Assembly (NCBI GenBank): GCA_051009015.1
Contig: JBPCWZ010000124.1
Span: forward strand, 1-11,860
Direction: 5' to 3'
Origin: JAHRAH01 sp051009015
GTDB lineage: Bacteria; Pseudomonadota; Gammaproteobacteria; Tethybacterales; Persebacteraceae
DNA length: 11,860 bases
Made by a program: the position numbers and the translations under genes. Under the pieces are notes generated by a model. The model was not told the DNA's origin. It did no database searches and saw only the letters and a program-made list of their open reading frames with translations. This document shows positions 1 through 6,341 of this stretch, piece after piece. Each line of letters starts with the position of its first letter. The stretch's first letter is position 1.

Positions 1-170
1 TGTTGCGCCGATGTCCTGTCGGCAAAAGTCAAAGCGCAAAAGCCGCCAATTAAGGCAATGACGGCAAAAGCCGTTTTGCCAAAGGTCTCAGCCGTGCGCC
101 GTGCGCCGTGCGCCGTGCGCCGTGCGCCGTGCGCTGATAAATGACAAATGTCAAACATGCCCGCGAACAT
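1..170 (-). CDS. 5' end of a leftward gene, unknown membrane or secreted protein (partial)
   Basis: Reading leftward from ATG 170 the frame stays open to the window edge (about 56 codons). It begins MFAGMFDICHLS, then two rounds of the heptapeptide ARRTAHG encoded by the 7-bp repeat, then ETFGK, a hydrophobic run (TAFAVIALIGGFCALTFA) and DRTSAQ. That is a positively charged stretch, a hydrophobic core and an AxA-like end, as in a signal peptide or membrane anchor. Codon use (GCC, GGC, TTT, ATT) resembles the neighbours. A strong promoter lies directly upstream, with the predicted transcription start at about 171, so the mRNA would be leaderless. In-frame ATGs also occur at 179 (overlapping the -10 box, so less likely) and 158. 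No in-frame ATG follows the repeat within the window, so translation probably has to cross it. No family is recognised. The rightward frame 1-144 is also open but looks less protein-like. Confidence 0.45.
   Translation of the reverse strand, partial: MFAGMFDICHLSAHGARRTAHGARRTAETFGKTAFAVIALIGGFCALTFADRTSAQ
91..134. repeat. 7-bp tandem repeat, unit GCCGTGC, 6.3 copies
   Basis: Six perfect head-to-tail copies of GCCGTGC fill 91-132, followed by two more matching bases. The unit is not a multiple of three, so gain or loss of one copy shifts the frame of any gene read through it. It lies between the likely start codon of the leftward gene and its hydrophobic segment. Such heptamer tracts are typical substrates for slipped-strand mispairing. 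Confidence 0.97.
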
Positions 171-177
171 GCCAAAC

Positions 178-208
178 ATTATAAACCAAAAAAAGCCCGT
201 TTTGTCAA
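178..208 (-). promoter_or_regulatory. Strong leftward sigma70-type promoter
   Basis: On the minus strand a perfect TTGACA (208-203) and a perfect TATAAT (183-178) are separated by 19 bp, slightly longer than the optimal 17. The predicted start is near 171, one base before ATG 170. It points away from the flavoprotein gene and supports a real leftward gene in 1-170. Confidence 0.6.
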
Positions 209-247
209 ACTCGCCAAAAAAAATCCGCCGCCGTGCAAAAAAACCAC

Positions 248-277
248 CATTCCCGCCCATCTTCGTCATTCCCGCCA
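248..277. repeat. Short direct repeat, CATTCCCGCC twice at 20-bp period
   Basis: CATTCCCGCC occurs at 248-257 and 268-277, and the flanks are partly similar. It lies in the divergent intergenic region between the two promoters. The motif resembles the dispersed GTCATTCCCGC-type intergenic repeats seen in various proteobacteria, but the usual GGGAAT partner arm is absent here, so it could be a degenerate remnant, an operator pair or chance. Confidence 0.4.
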
Positions 278-314
278 AATTCCGTCAAAAAGGCGGCTGT
301 TTTTTTATAACCGG

Positions 315-323
315 TGCTATAAT
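315..323 (+). promoter_or_regulatory. Extended -10 promoter of the flavoprotein gene
   Basis: TGC followed by TATAAT (318-323) makes a consensus extended -10 element. No good -35 is seen, which extended -10 promoters tolerate. Predicted start about 330, giving a leader of about 35 nt that includes a Shine-Dalgarno-like GGGAGAG at 353-359, suitably spaced before ATG 365. Confidence 0.55.
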
Positions 324-364
324 GCGGGGGCTTTTGTTATTCCACAAAAAACGGGAGAGCGGTT

Positions 365-2857
365 ATGAAAAATCAGGCACGGGTTGTTGTTATCGGCGGC
401 GGAGTCGCCGGGGCTTCCACGCTGTATCATCTGGCGAAGAAAGGTTGGAGCGATTGCGTCCTTTTGGAGCGCAACGAACTGACCACCGGGTCAACATGGC
501 ACGCCGCCGGGCTGCTGCCGCTTTTCAATATGTCATATTCGGTCGGCTACATCCACAAATACTCGGTGGAGTTCTACAAACGCCTCGCCGAAGAAACCGG
601 CGCCGATACCGGCTTGCGGCAGGTCGGCAATATCCGCCTTGCAATGACGCAGGACCGGATGGACGAATACCGCCAATATGCCGCCGTCGCCGCAACTATC
701 GGCGTGCGGGTGGATTTTCTTACGCCCGAACAGGTGCGGGAGTTGTGGCCCCTTTGCGTTGCCGATGGCTTAATCGGCGCTATTGTGCATCCGGATGACG
801 GCTACATACAACCGTCCGATTTGACATTCGCCCTTGCCAAAGGCGCGCGGCAGTTGGGCGCGGAGATTTATACCAAAACCGCCGCGCTTGCCATCAGCCG
901 CCAAAATGGCAATGGCGAATGGCTGGTCAAAACCGACAAGGGCGATATTGTTTGCGAGCATATTGTCAGCGCCAGCGGCAACTTCGCCCGCCAAACCGGG
1001 CGCATGGTCGGCATCAATGTGCCGGTTGTGCCGGTGGAGCATCAATATATCGTCACCGGCGAAATCCCCGAACTGATGGATCGCCGCGCCAAAGGGTTGC
1101 CCGAAATGGGCGTTTTGCGCGAGCCGGATGGCTCGTGGTATATGCGCGAAGAACGCGGCGGTTTGATATTGGGACCTTATGAAAAAGGCGCGCCCGCCTG
1201 TTACATAAAAGACAAAAAGAGCGGTTTTTATGTTGATGGTCCCGCTACCGATGTATCGCGCGAGTTGTTTGAAGGCGATTTGGAACGGCTGACGCCGCAC
1301 ATAGAGTCCGCCATCCGCCGCGTGCCGTGTTTTGAGAAGGGCGGCGTGAAGGATGTTTATAACGGCGCGATTGCCTACACACCGGACGGCAACCCGATAG
1401 TTGGTCCGGCTTGGGATGTGCCGAACTTCTGGCTGAACGAAGGGCATAGTTTTGGCATTACCGCCGCCGGCGGCGCCGGCTGGCAACTGGCGGAATGGAT
1501 TGTGGAAGGCGAGCCGACCATAGACATGCTCGGCGTGGAACCGCGCCGCTTTGGCGATTATGCGACTCGCGCTTATCTGGTGGGCAAGGGCGAAGAATCA
1601 TATCGCAATGTTTTTACCATTCACTATCCGGACGAAGAGCGCGAAGACGCCCGGCCTTTGCGCACTGCGCCATGCTATGAACGGCTGAAAGAAAAGGGCG
1701 CGGTTTTCGGGCATAAGTTTGGCTGGGAGCGGGCAAACTGGTTTGCGCCGCCGGGGACGGAACAAAAAGATCATTGGTCGTTTCGCCGCTCGCGGTGGTT
1801 TGAACATGTCGGCAACGAAGCGATGAATGTCGCTGAAAATGCTGGGGTTTTGGATATGACCGCTTTTGCCAAATGCCGCGTCAAAGGCGCGGGGGCGCGG
1901 GCGTTTCTTGCATACTTCTTTGCCGGTAAGTTGCCGAAGACGGACGGCAGGATAGCCCTGTGCTATGCGCTTTCCAAAAGCGGCGGCGTGCATTCCGAAT
2001 TCACGGCGTATAAGGAAAGTGATGATTCTTATTATCTGGTTTCCGCCGGTGCATGGCAAAGGTTGGACCATGACTATCTCAACAAACATCTGGCGAAGTT
2101 TGCCGCCAGCGAAAGCGGCAAAAAAGCCGGTAATGTTGTGTTTGAGAATATTACCAATCAGCGCGGGGTGCTGGTTGTCGCCGGTCCCAAATCGCGCGAG
2201 GTAATGGCGAAGGTATCGCCGGGTGATGATTTTTCCCCGGCGGCATTTCCGTGGCTGACCGGCAGATGGGTGGATGTCGGGCTTGCGCCGTGTTTGGCGG
2301 TGCGGGTGAATTTTGTCGGCGAACTCGGCTGGGAGTTGCATCATCCGCTGGAATACCAAAACCACATTTTTGACGCGCTGTTTGCCGCCGGTGGCGATGT
2401 TCTAAAACCTTTCGGCATTCGGGCGATGGATTCCCTGCGGGTGGAAAAATCTTACAAACTTGTCGGGCAGGAGTTATCCATAGAATACGCCGCCGATGAG
2501 TCGGGCGTTTCGCGTTTTGTCGCCGATGACAAGGGCGATTTTCTGGGGCGCGATGGTCTGATGCGCCGCCGCGAAAAAGGAATGAAATGGCAAAGTGTGA
2601 CTCTGGAAGTCGGCGATGTTGAGGATGCCGACCCGCTTGGCAACAATGCCATTTTTAAGGATGGCAAGATGGTCGGGCGGGCGACAAGCGGCAACTTCGG
2701 CTTTCGGTTGAACAAATCGCTGGCTTTGGCGATGGTGCCGCCGGAACTTGCCGAGCAGGGCGAAAAGTTGGAGATTGATGTCCTCGGCGAGCGCAAACCG
2801 GCAACAATCATCGGCGAATCGCCTTACGACCCGGACAACAAAATTCTGCGCGGTTAG
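365..2857 (+). CDS. FAD-dependent oxidoreductase with GcvT-type folate domain (dimethylglycine/sarcosine dehydrogenase family)
   Basis: 830 residues, the usual size for DMGDH/SARDH-type enzymes, which oxidatively remove N-methyl groups from glycine derivatives and pass the one-carbon unit to tetrahydrofolate. The N-terminus has a Rossmann FAD motif (VVVIGGGVAGAS, residues 7-18) and the STWHAAGL motif, whose His46 aligns with the histidine that binds FAD covalently in mammalian DMGDH and SARDH. The DAO domain runs to about 365, followed by an FAO-type linker domain (about 370-425), a GCV_T folate-binding domain (about 430-700, including GGVHSEFTAY, VVAGPKSREVM, FVGELGWELHH and AMDSLRVEKSYKL) and a GCV_T C-terminal barrel with ATSGNFGFRLNKSLALAM. 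There is no signal peptide, so it is cytosolic. The start is set by GGGAGAG at 353-359. It appears monocistronic. Exact substrate (dimethylglycine, sarcosine or another methylated amine) cannot be told. The family is common in marine Alphaproteobacteria. Confidence 0.93.
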   Translation: MKNQARVVVIGGGVAGASTLYHLAKKGWSDCVLLERNELTTGSTWHAAGLLPLFNMSYSVGYIHKYSVEFYKRLAEETGADTGLRQVGNIRLAMTQDRMDEYRQYAAVAATIGVRVDFLTPEQVRELWPLCVADGLIGAIVHPDDGYIQPSDLTFALAKGARQLGAEIYTKTAALAISRQNGNGEWLVKTDKGDIVCEHIVSASGNFARQTGRMVGINVPVVPVEHQYIVTGEIPELMDRRAKGLPEMGVLREPDGSWYMREERGGLILGPYEKGAPACYIKDKKSGFYVDGPATDVSRELFEGDLERLTPHIESAIRRVPCFEKGGVKDVYNGAIAYTPDGNPIVGPAWDVPNFWLNEGHSFGITAAGGAGWQLAEWIVEGEPTIDMLGVEPRRFGDYATRAYLVGKGEESYRNVFTIHYPDEEREDARPLRTAPCYERLKEKGAVFGHKFGWERANWFAPPGTEQKDHWSFRRSRWFEHVGNEAMNVAENAGVLDMTAFAKCRVKGAGARAFLAYFFAGKLPKTDGRIALCYALSKSGGVHSEFTAYKESDDSYYLVSAGAWQRLDHDYLNKHLAKFAASESGKKAGNVVFENITNQRGVLVVAGPKSREVMAKVSPGDDFSPAAFPWLTGRWVDVGLAPCLAVRVNFVGELGWELHHPLEYQNHIFDALFAAGGDVLKPFGIRAMDSLRVEKSYKLVGQELSIEYAADESGVSRFVADDKGDFLGRDGLMRRREKGMKWQSVTLEVGDVEDADPLGNNAIFKDGKMVGRATSGNFGFRLNKSLALAMVPPELAEQGEKLEIDVLGERKPATIIGESPYDPDNKILRG

Positions 2858-2880
2858 CGGTTGTCAAGGGCGATTGCCGG

Positions 2881-2906
2881 AGGGCGGGCGCATCGGCGTT
2901 TGCCCT
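2881..2906 (+). terminator. Stable hairpin downstream of the flavoprotein gene, possible terminator without U-tract
   Basis: Arms AGGGCGGGCGC (2881-2891) and GCGTTTGCCCT (2896-2906) pair over 11 bp in RNA, including three consecutive G-U pairs, around loop AUCG. A further 5-bp pair, AGCGG (2856-2860) with CCGCT (2916-2920), can enclose it. No run of U follows, so it is either a 3'-end stabiliser or a weak or factor-assisted terminator. Confidence 0.4.
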
Positions 2907-2971
2907 GTGTTGTAGCCGCTGATTGGCGATTGATATTTGACAATTGGCGGTTTATTCTAATGCACAATTTC

Positions 2972-2992
2972 TGTGGAAAAATCTGTTGATAA
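2972..2992. promoter_or_regulatory. Pair of near-consensus DnaA boxes
   Basis: TGTGGAAAA (2972-2980) and TGTTGATAA (2984-2992) each differ by one base from TGTGGATAA, the reverse complement of the DnaA box TTATCCACA. They share orientation and are 12 bp apart start to start. A weaker third match, TTATCAATA (3057-3065, two mismatches), lies in the AT-rich block to the right. No dnaA, dnaN or gidA gene is nearby, so this could be an auxiliary DnaA site or chance. Confidence 0.35.
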
Positions 2993-3036
2993 CTATCGGC
3001 ATTTGCGCCGCATTCTGCCTTTGGTGCTATTGCGCC

Positions 3037-3092
3037 ATAATTAATCACTGCTTATTTTATCAATAAAATCAATAACTTACATAAACAACTGC
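3037..3092. other. AT-rich block with 16-bp palindrome
   Basis: This stretch is strikingly AT-rich against its GC-rich surroundings. It contains ATTTTATCAATAAAAT (3054-3069), a perfect inverted repeat with 7-bp arms and a 2-bp centre. It could be a DNA-unwinding segment beside the DnaA-like boxes, an operator for xseA, or a spacer. The rest of the 2858-3164 gap holds no convincing ORF or RNA gene; it also has ATTGGCG twice at a 21-bp period (2922-2928 and 2943-2949). Confidence 0.4.
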
Positions 3093-3149
3093 AACAAGGC
3101 AATATTCCGCGTCAATACCCGCGCCAAATTGTGCATTATTGGCGGCGGT

Positions 3150-3155
3150 TATAAT
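3150..3155 (+). promoter_or_regulatory. -10 box of xseA promoter, near-leaderless
   Basis: A perfect TATAAT lies nine bases before ATG 3165, so transcription should begin about three bases before the start codon. The -35 is weak (TTGTGC at 3129-3134 with a 15-bp spacer, or AATTGT at 3127-3132 with 17). The only purine-rich motif, AGG at 3161-3163, is too close to the ATG to act as a Shine-Dalgarno. Confidence 0.5.
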
Positions 3156-3164
3156 ATTAAAGGT

Positions 3165-4703
3165 ATGAAAAAGACGGCATCCGGTCGGCATTTGTTTGCC
3201 GCCCAGACACAAGCGGCGGGGCGGAATTCGGCGCAAAAACCGCCCGCGGACGGCGGTATCATTGCCAAAACCGGCGGCGATGATAATGCCAAAACCGGCG
3301 GCATTGCCATCGGCAAGTTTGTGGCGATGGCGCGCGGCGTTGTTGAGGAAAGTTTTGCCCCTTTGTGGCTGGCGGGCGAGGTGGCAAACTTCACATGCGC
3401 CGCATCCGGTCATTGGTATTTTGTTTTGCGCGATGAGTCGGGGCAGGCGGATTGTGTGATGCTGACAAGGCAAAATGCGCTGGTCGGCGGCATTTTGACA
3501 GACGGCGATGCGGTGGAAGTTTTTGCCCAGCCGACCATTTATCCGCCGCGCGGGCGTTTTCAGTTGGCGGTGCGCTTTTTGCGTCAGACGGGGGCGGGGA
3601 GGTTGTATCAGTTGTTTATGGAGCGCAAGCGCGAATGGATGGCGCGGGGATGGTTTGACGACTCGCACAAGAAGACGCCGCCTTTTATGCCCGAATGTGT
3701 TGGCGTCATTGGCTCGGAAGCGGGGGCGGCGGTGCGCGATGTTTTTGTCACGCTGGCGAAAAGATTGCCATCGGCGAAAGTCGTTTTATATCCGGCTCCG
3801 GCGCAGGGTGCGGATGCGGCGGAAAAGATAGCGGCGGCTTTGGATATGGCAAACAAGCGCGGCGATGTTGATGTTTTGATAGTATGCCGCGGCGGCGGCG
3901 GCATTGAAGATTTGTGGGCGTATAACGAAGAAGCGGTGGTATCTGCCATTGTGCGCAGCAAGTTGCCGGTTATCACGGGAATAGGGCATGAGATAGACGA
4001 AACTCTCGCCGATTATGCCGCCGACATTCGCGCGGCAACGCCGACAGCGGCGGCGGCAAAGGCGGTTCCGGACGGCGCGGAGTTATTGCGGCGGGTTGGA
4101 GGTTTGTCGGATGCGCTTTATGCCGCTATCGGGCGGAAAATGGCGGATAGCGGGCAAAAGTTGGATTGGTGCGCGCGGCAACTTGCCCGGGCATTAAAAG
4201 CCAAAGCCGAAAGCGAAACATTATTGGATTTGCGGCGGCAGAATTTACAAGTAGCATTGCGGCGGCGTTTGGATATTGCCAAAGGAAGTTTGCGGGCGGT
4301 AAAACTTCGCAAGCCGGATATTGCCAATTATGAAAATAATGCAAAGTCGCGGCAGTCATCTTTGGCAGTCGCATTGCGGCGGCGTTTGGACATTGCCAAA
4401 GGAAGTTTGCGGGCGGTCAAACTGCCCAAGCCGGATATTGCCGGTTATGAAAATAATGTGCAGTTGCGGCGGTCGTCTTTGGCGGCGGCGGCGGGTGCTA
4501 ATGTTGAACGCAAGCGCGAACAATTTGCCGTTGCCGAAGCCCGTTTGGGCGCGCTTAATCCGCACCGCACTTTGGAGCGCGGATATAGCATCACAACAAA
4601 CGCCGCCGGAAAAGCCATTACCGATGCCCGAACCATAACCCCGGGCGACAAACTAACCATCCAATTCGCCAAAGGCAAAACCCCCGCCACAGCCGGAAAA
4701 TAA
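3165..4703 (+). CDS. xseA: Exodeoxyribonuclease VII large subunit
   Basis: 512 residues; XseA binds several XseB subunits to form a nuclease that degrades single-stranded DNA to oligonucleotides in the cytoplasm. Order of parts: a low-complexity N-terminal extension of about 45 residues (two copies of AKTGG) absent from E. coli XseA; an OB-fold (LWLAGEVANF, SGHWYFVLRD); the catalytic domain with CVGVIGSEAGAAVRDV, DVLIVCRGGGGIEDLWAYNEE and TGIGHEIDETLADYAADIRAATPTAAA; a long helical region; and a C-terminal LNPHRTLERGYSI segment. The helical region holds a recent 39-residue tandem duplication. ATG 3165 is chosen over the upstream TTG at 3129 because a TATAAT box sits between them; homology requires residues from about IAIGKF onward, and no ATG lies between. 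xseB is not in the window. Confidence 0.95.
   Translation: MKKTASGRHLFAAQTQAAGRNSAQKPPADGGIIAKTGGDDNAKTGGIAIGKFVAMARGVVEESFAPLWLAGEVANFTCAASGHWYFVLRDESGQADCVMLTRQNALVGGILTDGDAVEVFAQPTIYPPRGRFQLAVRFLRQTGAGRLYQLFMERKREWMARGWFDDSHKKTPPFMPECVGVIGSEAGAAVRDVFVTLAKRLPSAKVVLYPAPAQGADAAEKIAAALDMANKRGDVDVLIVCRGGGGIEDLWAYNEEAVVSAIVRSKLPVITGIGHEIDETLADYAADIRAATPTAAAAKAVPDGAELLRRVGGLSDALYAAIGRKMADSGQKLDWCARQLARALKAKAESETLLDLRRQNLQVALRRRLDIAKGSLRAVKLRKPDIANYENNAKSRQSSLAVALRRRLDIAKGSLRAVKLPKPDIAGYENNVQLRRSSLAAAAGANVERKREQFAVAEARLGALNPHRTLERGYSITTNAAGKAITDARTITPGDKLTIQFAKGKTPATAGK
4254..4487 (+). repeat. 117-bp tandem duplication inside xseA (39 residues)
   Basis: Units 4254-4370 and 4371-4487 encode ALRRRLDIAKGSLRAVKL... 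twice. Over the first 88 bases I count 82 identities. A degenerate partial copy precedes (LRRQNLQV, from about 4230), matching SRQSSLAV and LRRSSLAA at the later unit junctions. The in-frame unit lengthens the helical arm without breaking the frame. Confidence 0.95.
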
Positions 4704-4806
4704 GCCGGCAAATAAAAAAAGGGCAGGGGGGATTATGATAAAAACATTTGACATATCCGTTTGTGTGTAATGCCGGATAGTTGCTTTTATGCGATTTTGA
4801 TAATGC

Positions 4807-4830
4807 CCGCGCATTGTGCAGCAATGGCGG
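4807..4830 (+). terminator. Hairpin between xseA and sucC, possible xseA terminator
   Basis: CCGC-G-CATTG and CAATG-GCGG form a 9-bp stem with one bulged G around loop TGCAG. An alternative outer pairing joins GCCCGC (4805-4810) and GCGGGC (4834-4839). A run of seven T follows at 4848-4854, further from the stem than in a classic intrinsic terminator. The rest of the 178-bp gap has no ORF I can support; TTGACA at 4748-4753 lacks a well-spaced -10. Confidence 0.3.
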
Positions 4831-4843
4831 AAGGCGGGCGGGT

Positions 4844-4873
4844 TTGGTTTTTTTCGGGCTATTCGTTTATACT
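4844..4873 (+). promoter_or_regulatory. sucC promoter, near-leaderless
   Basis: TTGGTT (4844-4849), an 18-bp spacer and TATACT (4868-4873) precede ATG 4882 by only eight bases, so the transcript would start about two bases before the start codon. No Shine-Dalgarno is present in front of the ATG. Confidence 0.45.
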
Positions 4874-4881
4874 TGACGGCG

Positions 4882-6045
4882 ATGAAGATACATGAGTATC
4901 AGGCGAAGAAGATTCTGCGGGCGAATGGCGTTGCCGTGCCGGGCGGCGTTGCTTGTTTGTCGGTGGCGGAAGCGGATGATGCCGTTGGCAAAATTACCGG
5001 CGGCGTTTGGGTTGTCAAAGCGCAGATTCACGCGGGCGGGCGCGGCAAAGGCGGCGGAGTCAAGATCGCCAAAAATGCCGATGAAGCAAGGCGCTTTGCG
5101 CGCGATATCTTCGGCATGCAACTTATCACGCCGCAAACCGGCGCCGAAGGGCGGCAGGTCAAAAGATTGCTGATAGAAGAAGGCGCGGATATCCGCACCG
5201 AGTTATATCTGGCAATGCTGATAGACCGCGCGCGGCAGTTGCCGGTTTTGATGGCATCGGCGGAAGGCGGCACCGACATTGAAGAAGTCGCCGCCGAACA
5301 GCCGGACAAAATCCACAAAATATGGCTGCAGCCCGACACTCCGCCGAGCGCCGCCGAAAGCGAAACCATCGCCGCGAAGATTGGCATTCCAAAGTCGGCA
5401 TATGCCGATGCCGCCGAACTGATGGCAAATGTGGCGCGGGCGTTTTATGAAACCGATGCCTCTTTGGTGGAAGTCAATCCGCTTGTCATTACCGGCGGCG
5501 GCAAGTTGCTGGCGCTGGATGCCAAGATGAACTTTGACGACAATGCGCTTTTTCGCCGCCCCGACATTTTGGCATTGCGCGATGCCGACGAAGAAGACCC
5601 CGCCGAAGCCGAAGCGGCGAAATATGATTTGTCATACATATCGCTGGACGGCAATATCGGATGCATGGTCAATGGCGCGGGGCTTGCGATGGCGACGATG
5701 GATATTATCAAGTTGTGCGGCGGCGAACCGGCGAACTTTCTGGATGTCGGCGGCGGGGCGAGCAAGGAAAAAGTAACGGCGGCGTTTAAGTTGATGCTTG
5801 CCAATCCCGGTTTGGCTGCCGTGCTTATCAACATTTTCGGCGGCATTATGCGCTGCGATGTTATCGCCGAAGGCGTTGTCGGCGCGGCGCGGGAGATGAA
5901 TATCACCGTCCCTTTGGTCGTCCGTCTGGAAGGCACAAATGTCAAAGAAGGCAAACGCATTCTCGCCGATTCCGGATTGGCGATTATCGCGGCGACAACA
6001 ATGCAAGACGCAGCCGAAAAAGCCGTCCGCGCGGCGGGTGGCTAA
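4882..6045 (+). CDS. sucC: Succinyl-CoA synthetase beta subunit
   Basis: 387 residues against 388 in E. coli. With SucD it interconverts succinyl-CoA and succinate with nucleotide triphosphate formation in the TCA cycle. The N-terminus MKIHEYQAKKIL is the family start and fixes ATG 4882 over the GTG at 4816. The ATP-grasp region shows VVKAQIHAGGRGKGGGVKIA (about 44-63), SLVEVNPLVIT and LDAKMNFDDNALFR. The C-terminal CoA-ligase-type domain shows LDGNIGCMVNGAGLAMATMD, NFLDVGGGASKEKV, INIFGGIMRCD and VVRLEGTNVKEG. Nothing essential appears missing. Its partner sucD is not adjacent: three other genes intervene, the first starting 36 bp after this stop codon behind its own promoter. Confidence 0.97.
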   Translation: MKIHEYQAKKILRANGVAVPGGVACLSVAEADDAVGKITGGVWVVKAQIHAGGRGKGGGVKIAKNADEARRFARDIFGMQLITPQTGAEGRQVKRLLIEEGADIRTELYLAMLIDRARQLPVLMASAEGGTDIEEVAAEQPDKIHKIWLQPDTPPSAAESETIAAKIGIPKSAYADAAELMANVARAFYETDASLVEVNPLVITGGGKLLALDAKMNFDDNALFRRPDILALRDADEEDPAEAEAAKYDLSYISLDGNIGCMVNGAGLAMATMDIIKLCGGEPANFLDVGGGASKEKVTAAFKLMLANPGLAAVLINIFGGIMRCDVIAEGVVGAAREMNITVPLVVRLEGTNVKEGKRILADSGLAIIAATTMQDAAEKAVRAAGG

Positions 6046-6048
6046 GTA

Positions 6049-6080
6049 TTTGGTATAATCGGGCAAAAGGAGATAACGCA
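6049..6080 (+). promoter_or_regulatory. Promoter/RBS cassette, copy 1
   Basis: Contains an extended -10 (TGG TATAAT, box at 6054-6059) and an AGGAG Shine-Dalgarno (6068-6072) ten bases before ATG 6082; predicted start near 6066. The whole 32-bp block is repeated exactly at 6810-6841. No clear -35. It begins three bases after the sucC stop. Confidence 0.65.
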
Positions 6081-6081
6081 G

Positions 6082-6339
6082 ATGACAAATGCGACAGAAG
6101 CCGATATCGGCGCGATGAGCGCCGAGGAACTTGACAGTGCCATCGCCCAATTGCGGCGGCGGCAGGAAGAGTTGGCGCCGGTAATCAACGATGCCGAAGA
6201 TGTGCCTGATTTCAGCACTTCCGGCGATGGCTGGGAAACCGATGCCGCAAACTTGCGCGGCGATATGGAGCGGGTCGGTCTGGACATGTGGATTGGCATT
6301 CTGCGCACCGAACAAGCGCGCAAAGTCGCCCGGCGCTAA
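6082..6339 (+). CDS. Small acidic protein of unknown function
   Basis: 85 residues, no recognised family. Residues 1-12 (MTNATEADIGAM) resemble the start of the RDD protein encoded downstream (TNTANADIGAA). Residues about 13-34 (SAEELDSAIAQLRRRQEELAPV) are likely a short amphipathic helix or coiled coil. An acidic, Gly/Trp-containing middle (DAEDVPDFSTSGDGWETD) follows, then a charged C-terminal helix ending in ARKVARR. There is no signal peptide or membrane segment, so it is probably cytoplasmic. Translation is well supported by AGGAG at 6068-6072. Its stop is two bases before the next ATG, so it is probably co-translated with the DUF2335 gene. It could be an accessory partner of that membrane protein; this is inference only. 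Confidence 0.7.
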   Translation: MTNATEADIGAMSAEELDSAIAQLRRRQEELAPVINDAEDVPDFSTSGDGWETDAANLRGDMERVGLDMWIGILRTEQARKVARR

Positions 6340-6341
6340 CA

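Noticed and set aside
61..80. Hairpin GGCAAAA-GCCG-TTTTGCC
   Set aside because: Falls inside the leftward coding frame; no role as terminator is apparent.
1..144. Rightward open frame that could be the 3' end of an upstream gene
   Set aside because: Lys/Ala/Arg-rich with no recognisable feature; the opposite strand has a strong promoter and a signal-peptide-like sequence, which fits better. Not excluded without sequence to the left.
272..306. Terminator-like CCGCC/GGCGG hairpin followed by T7
   Set aside because: Only 5 bp with a 15-base loop, and it lies between divergent promoters where no rightward transcript is expected to end.
148..798. 216-residue plus-strand frame overlapping the flavoprotein start
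   Set aside because: Arg/Pro-rich, overlaps a certain gene in another frame, no ribosome-binding site.
770..1486. 238-residue minus-strand frame inside the flavoprotein gene (and similar ones at 1598-2365, 5632-6342, 6336-7121 and 7424-8260)
   Set aside because: All are antisense shadows of well-supported genes and show no domain I recognise.
3129..3164. Upstream TTG start for xseA
   Set aside because: The TATAAT box at 3150-3155 lies inside this extension and ATG 3165 follows it directly.
4816..4881. Upstream GTG start for sucC
   Set aside because: Family N-terminus begins at MKIHEYQAK (ATG 4882); the extension covers a hairpin and the promoter.
6288..6341. Upstream ATG for the DUF2335 gene
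   Set aside because: It lies inside the preceding gene; ATG 6342 directly follows that gene's stop.
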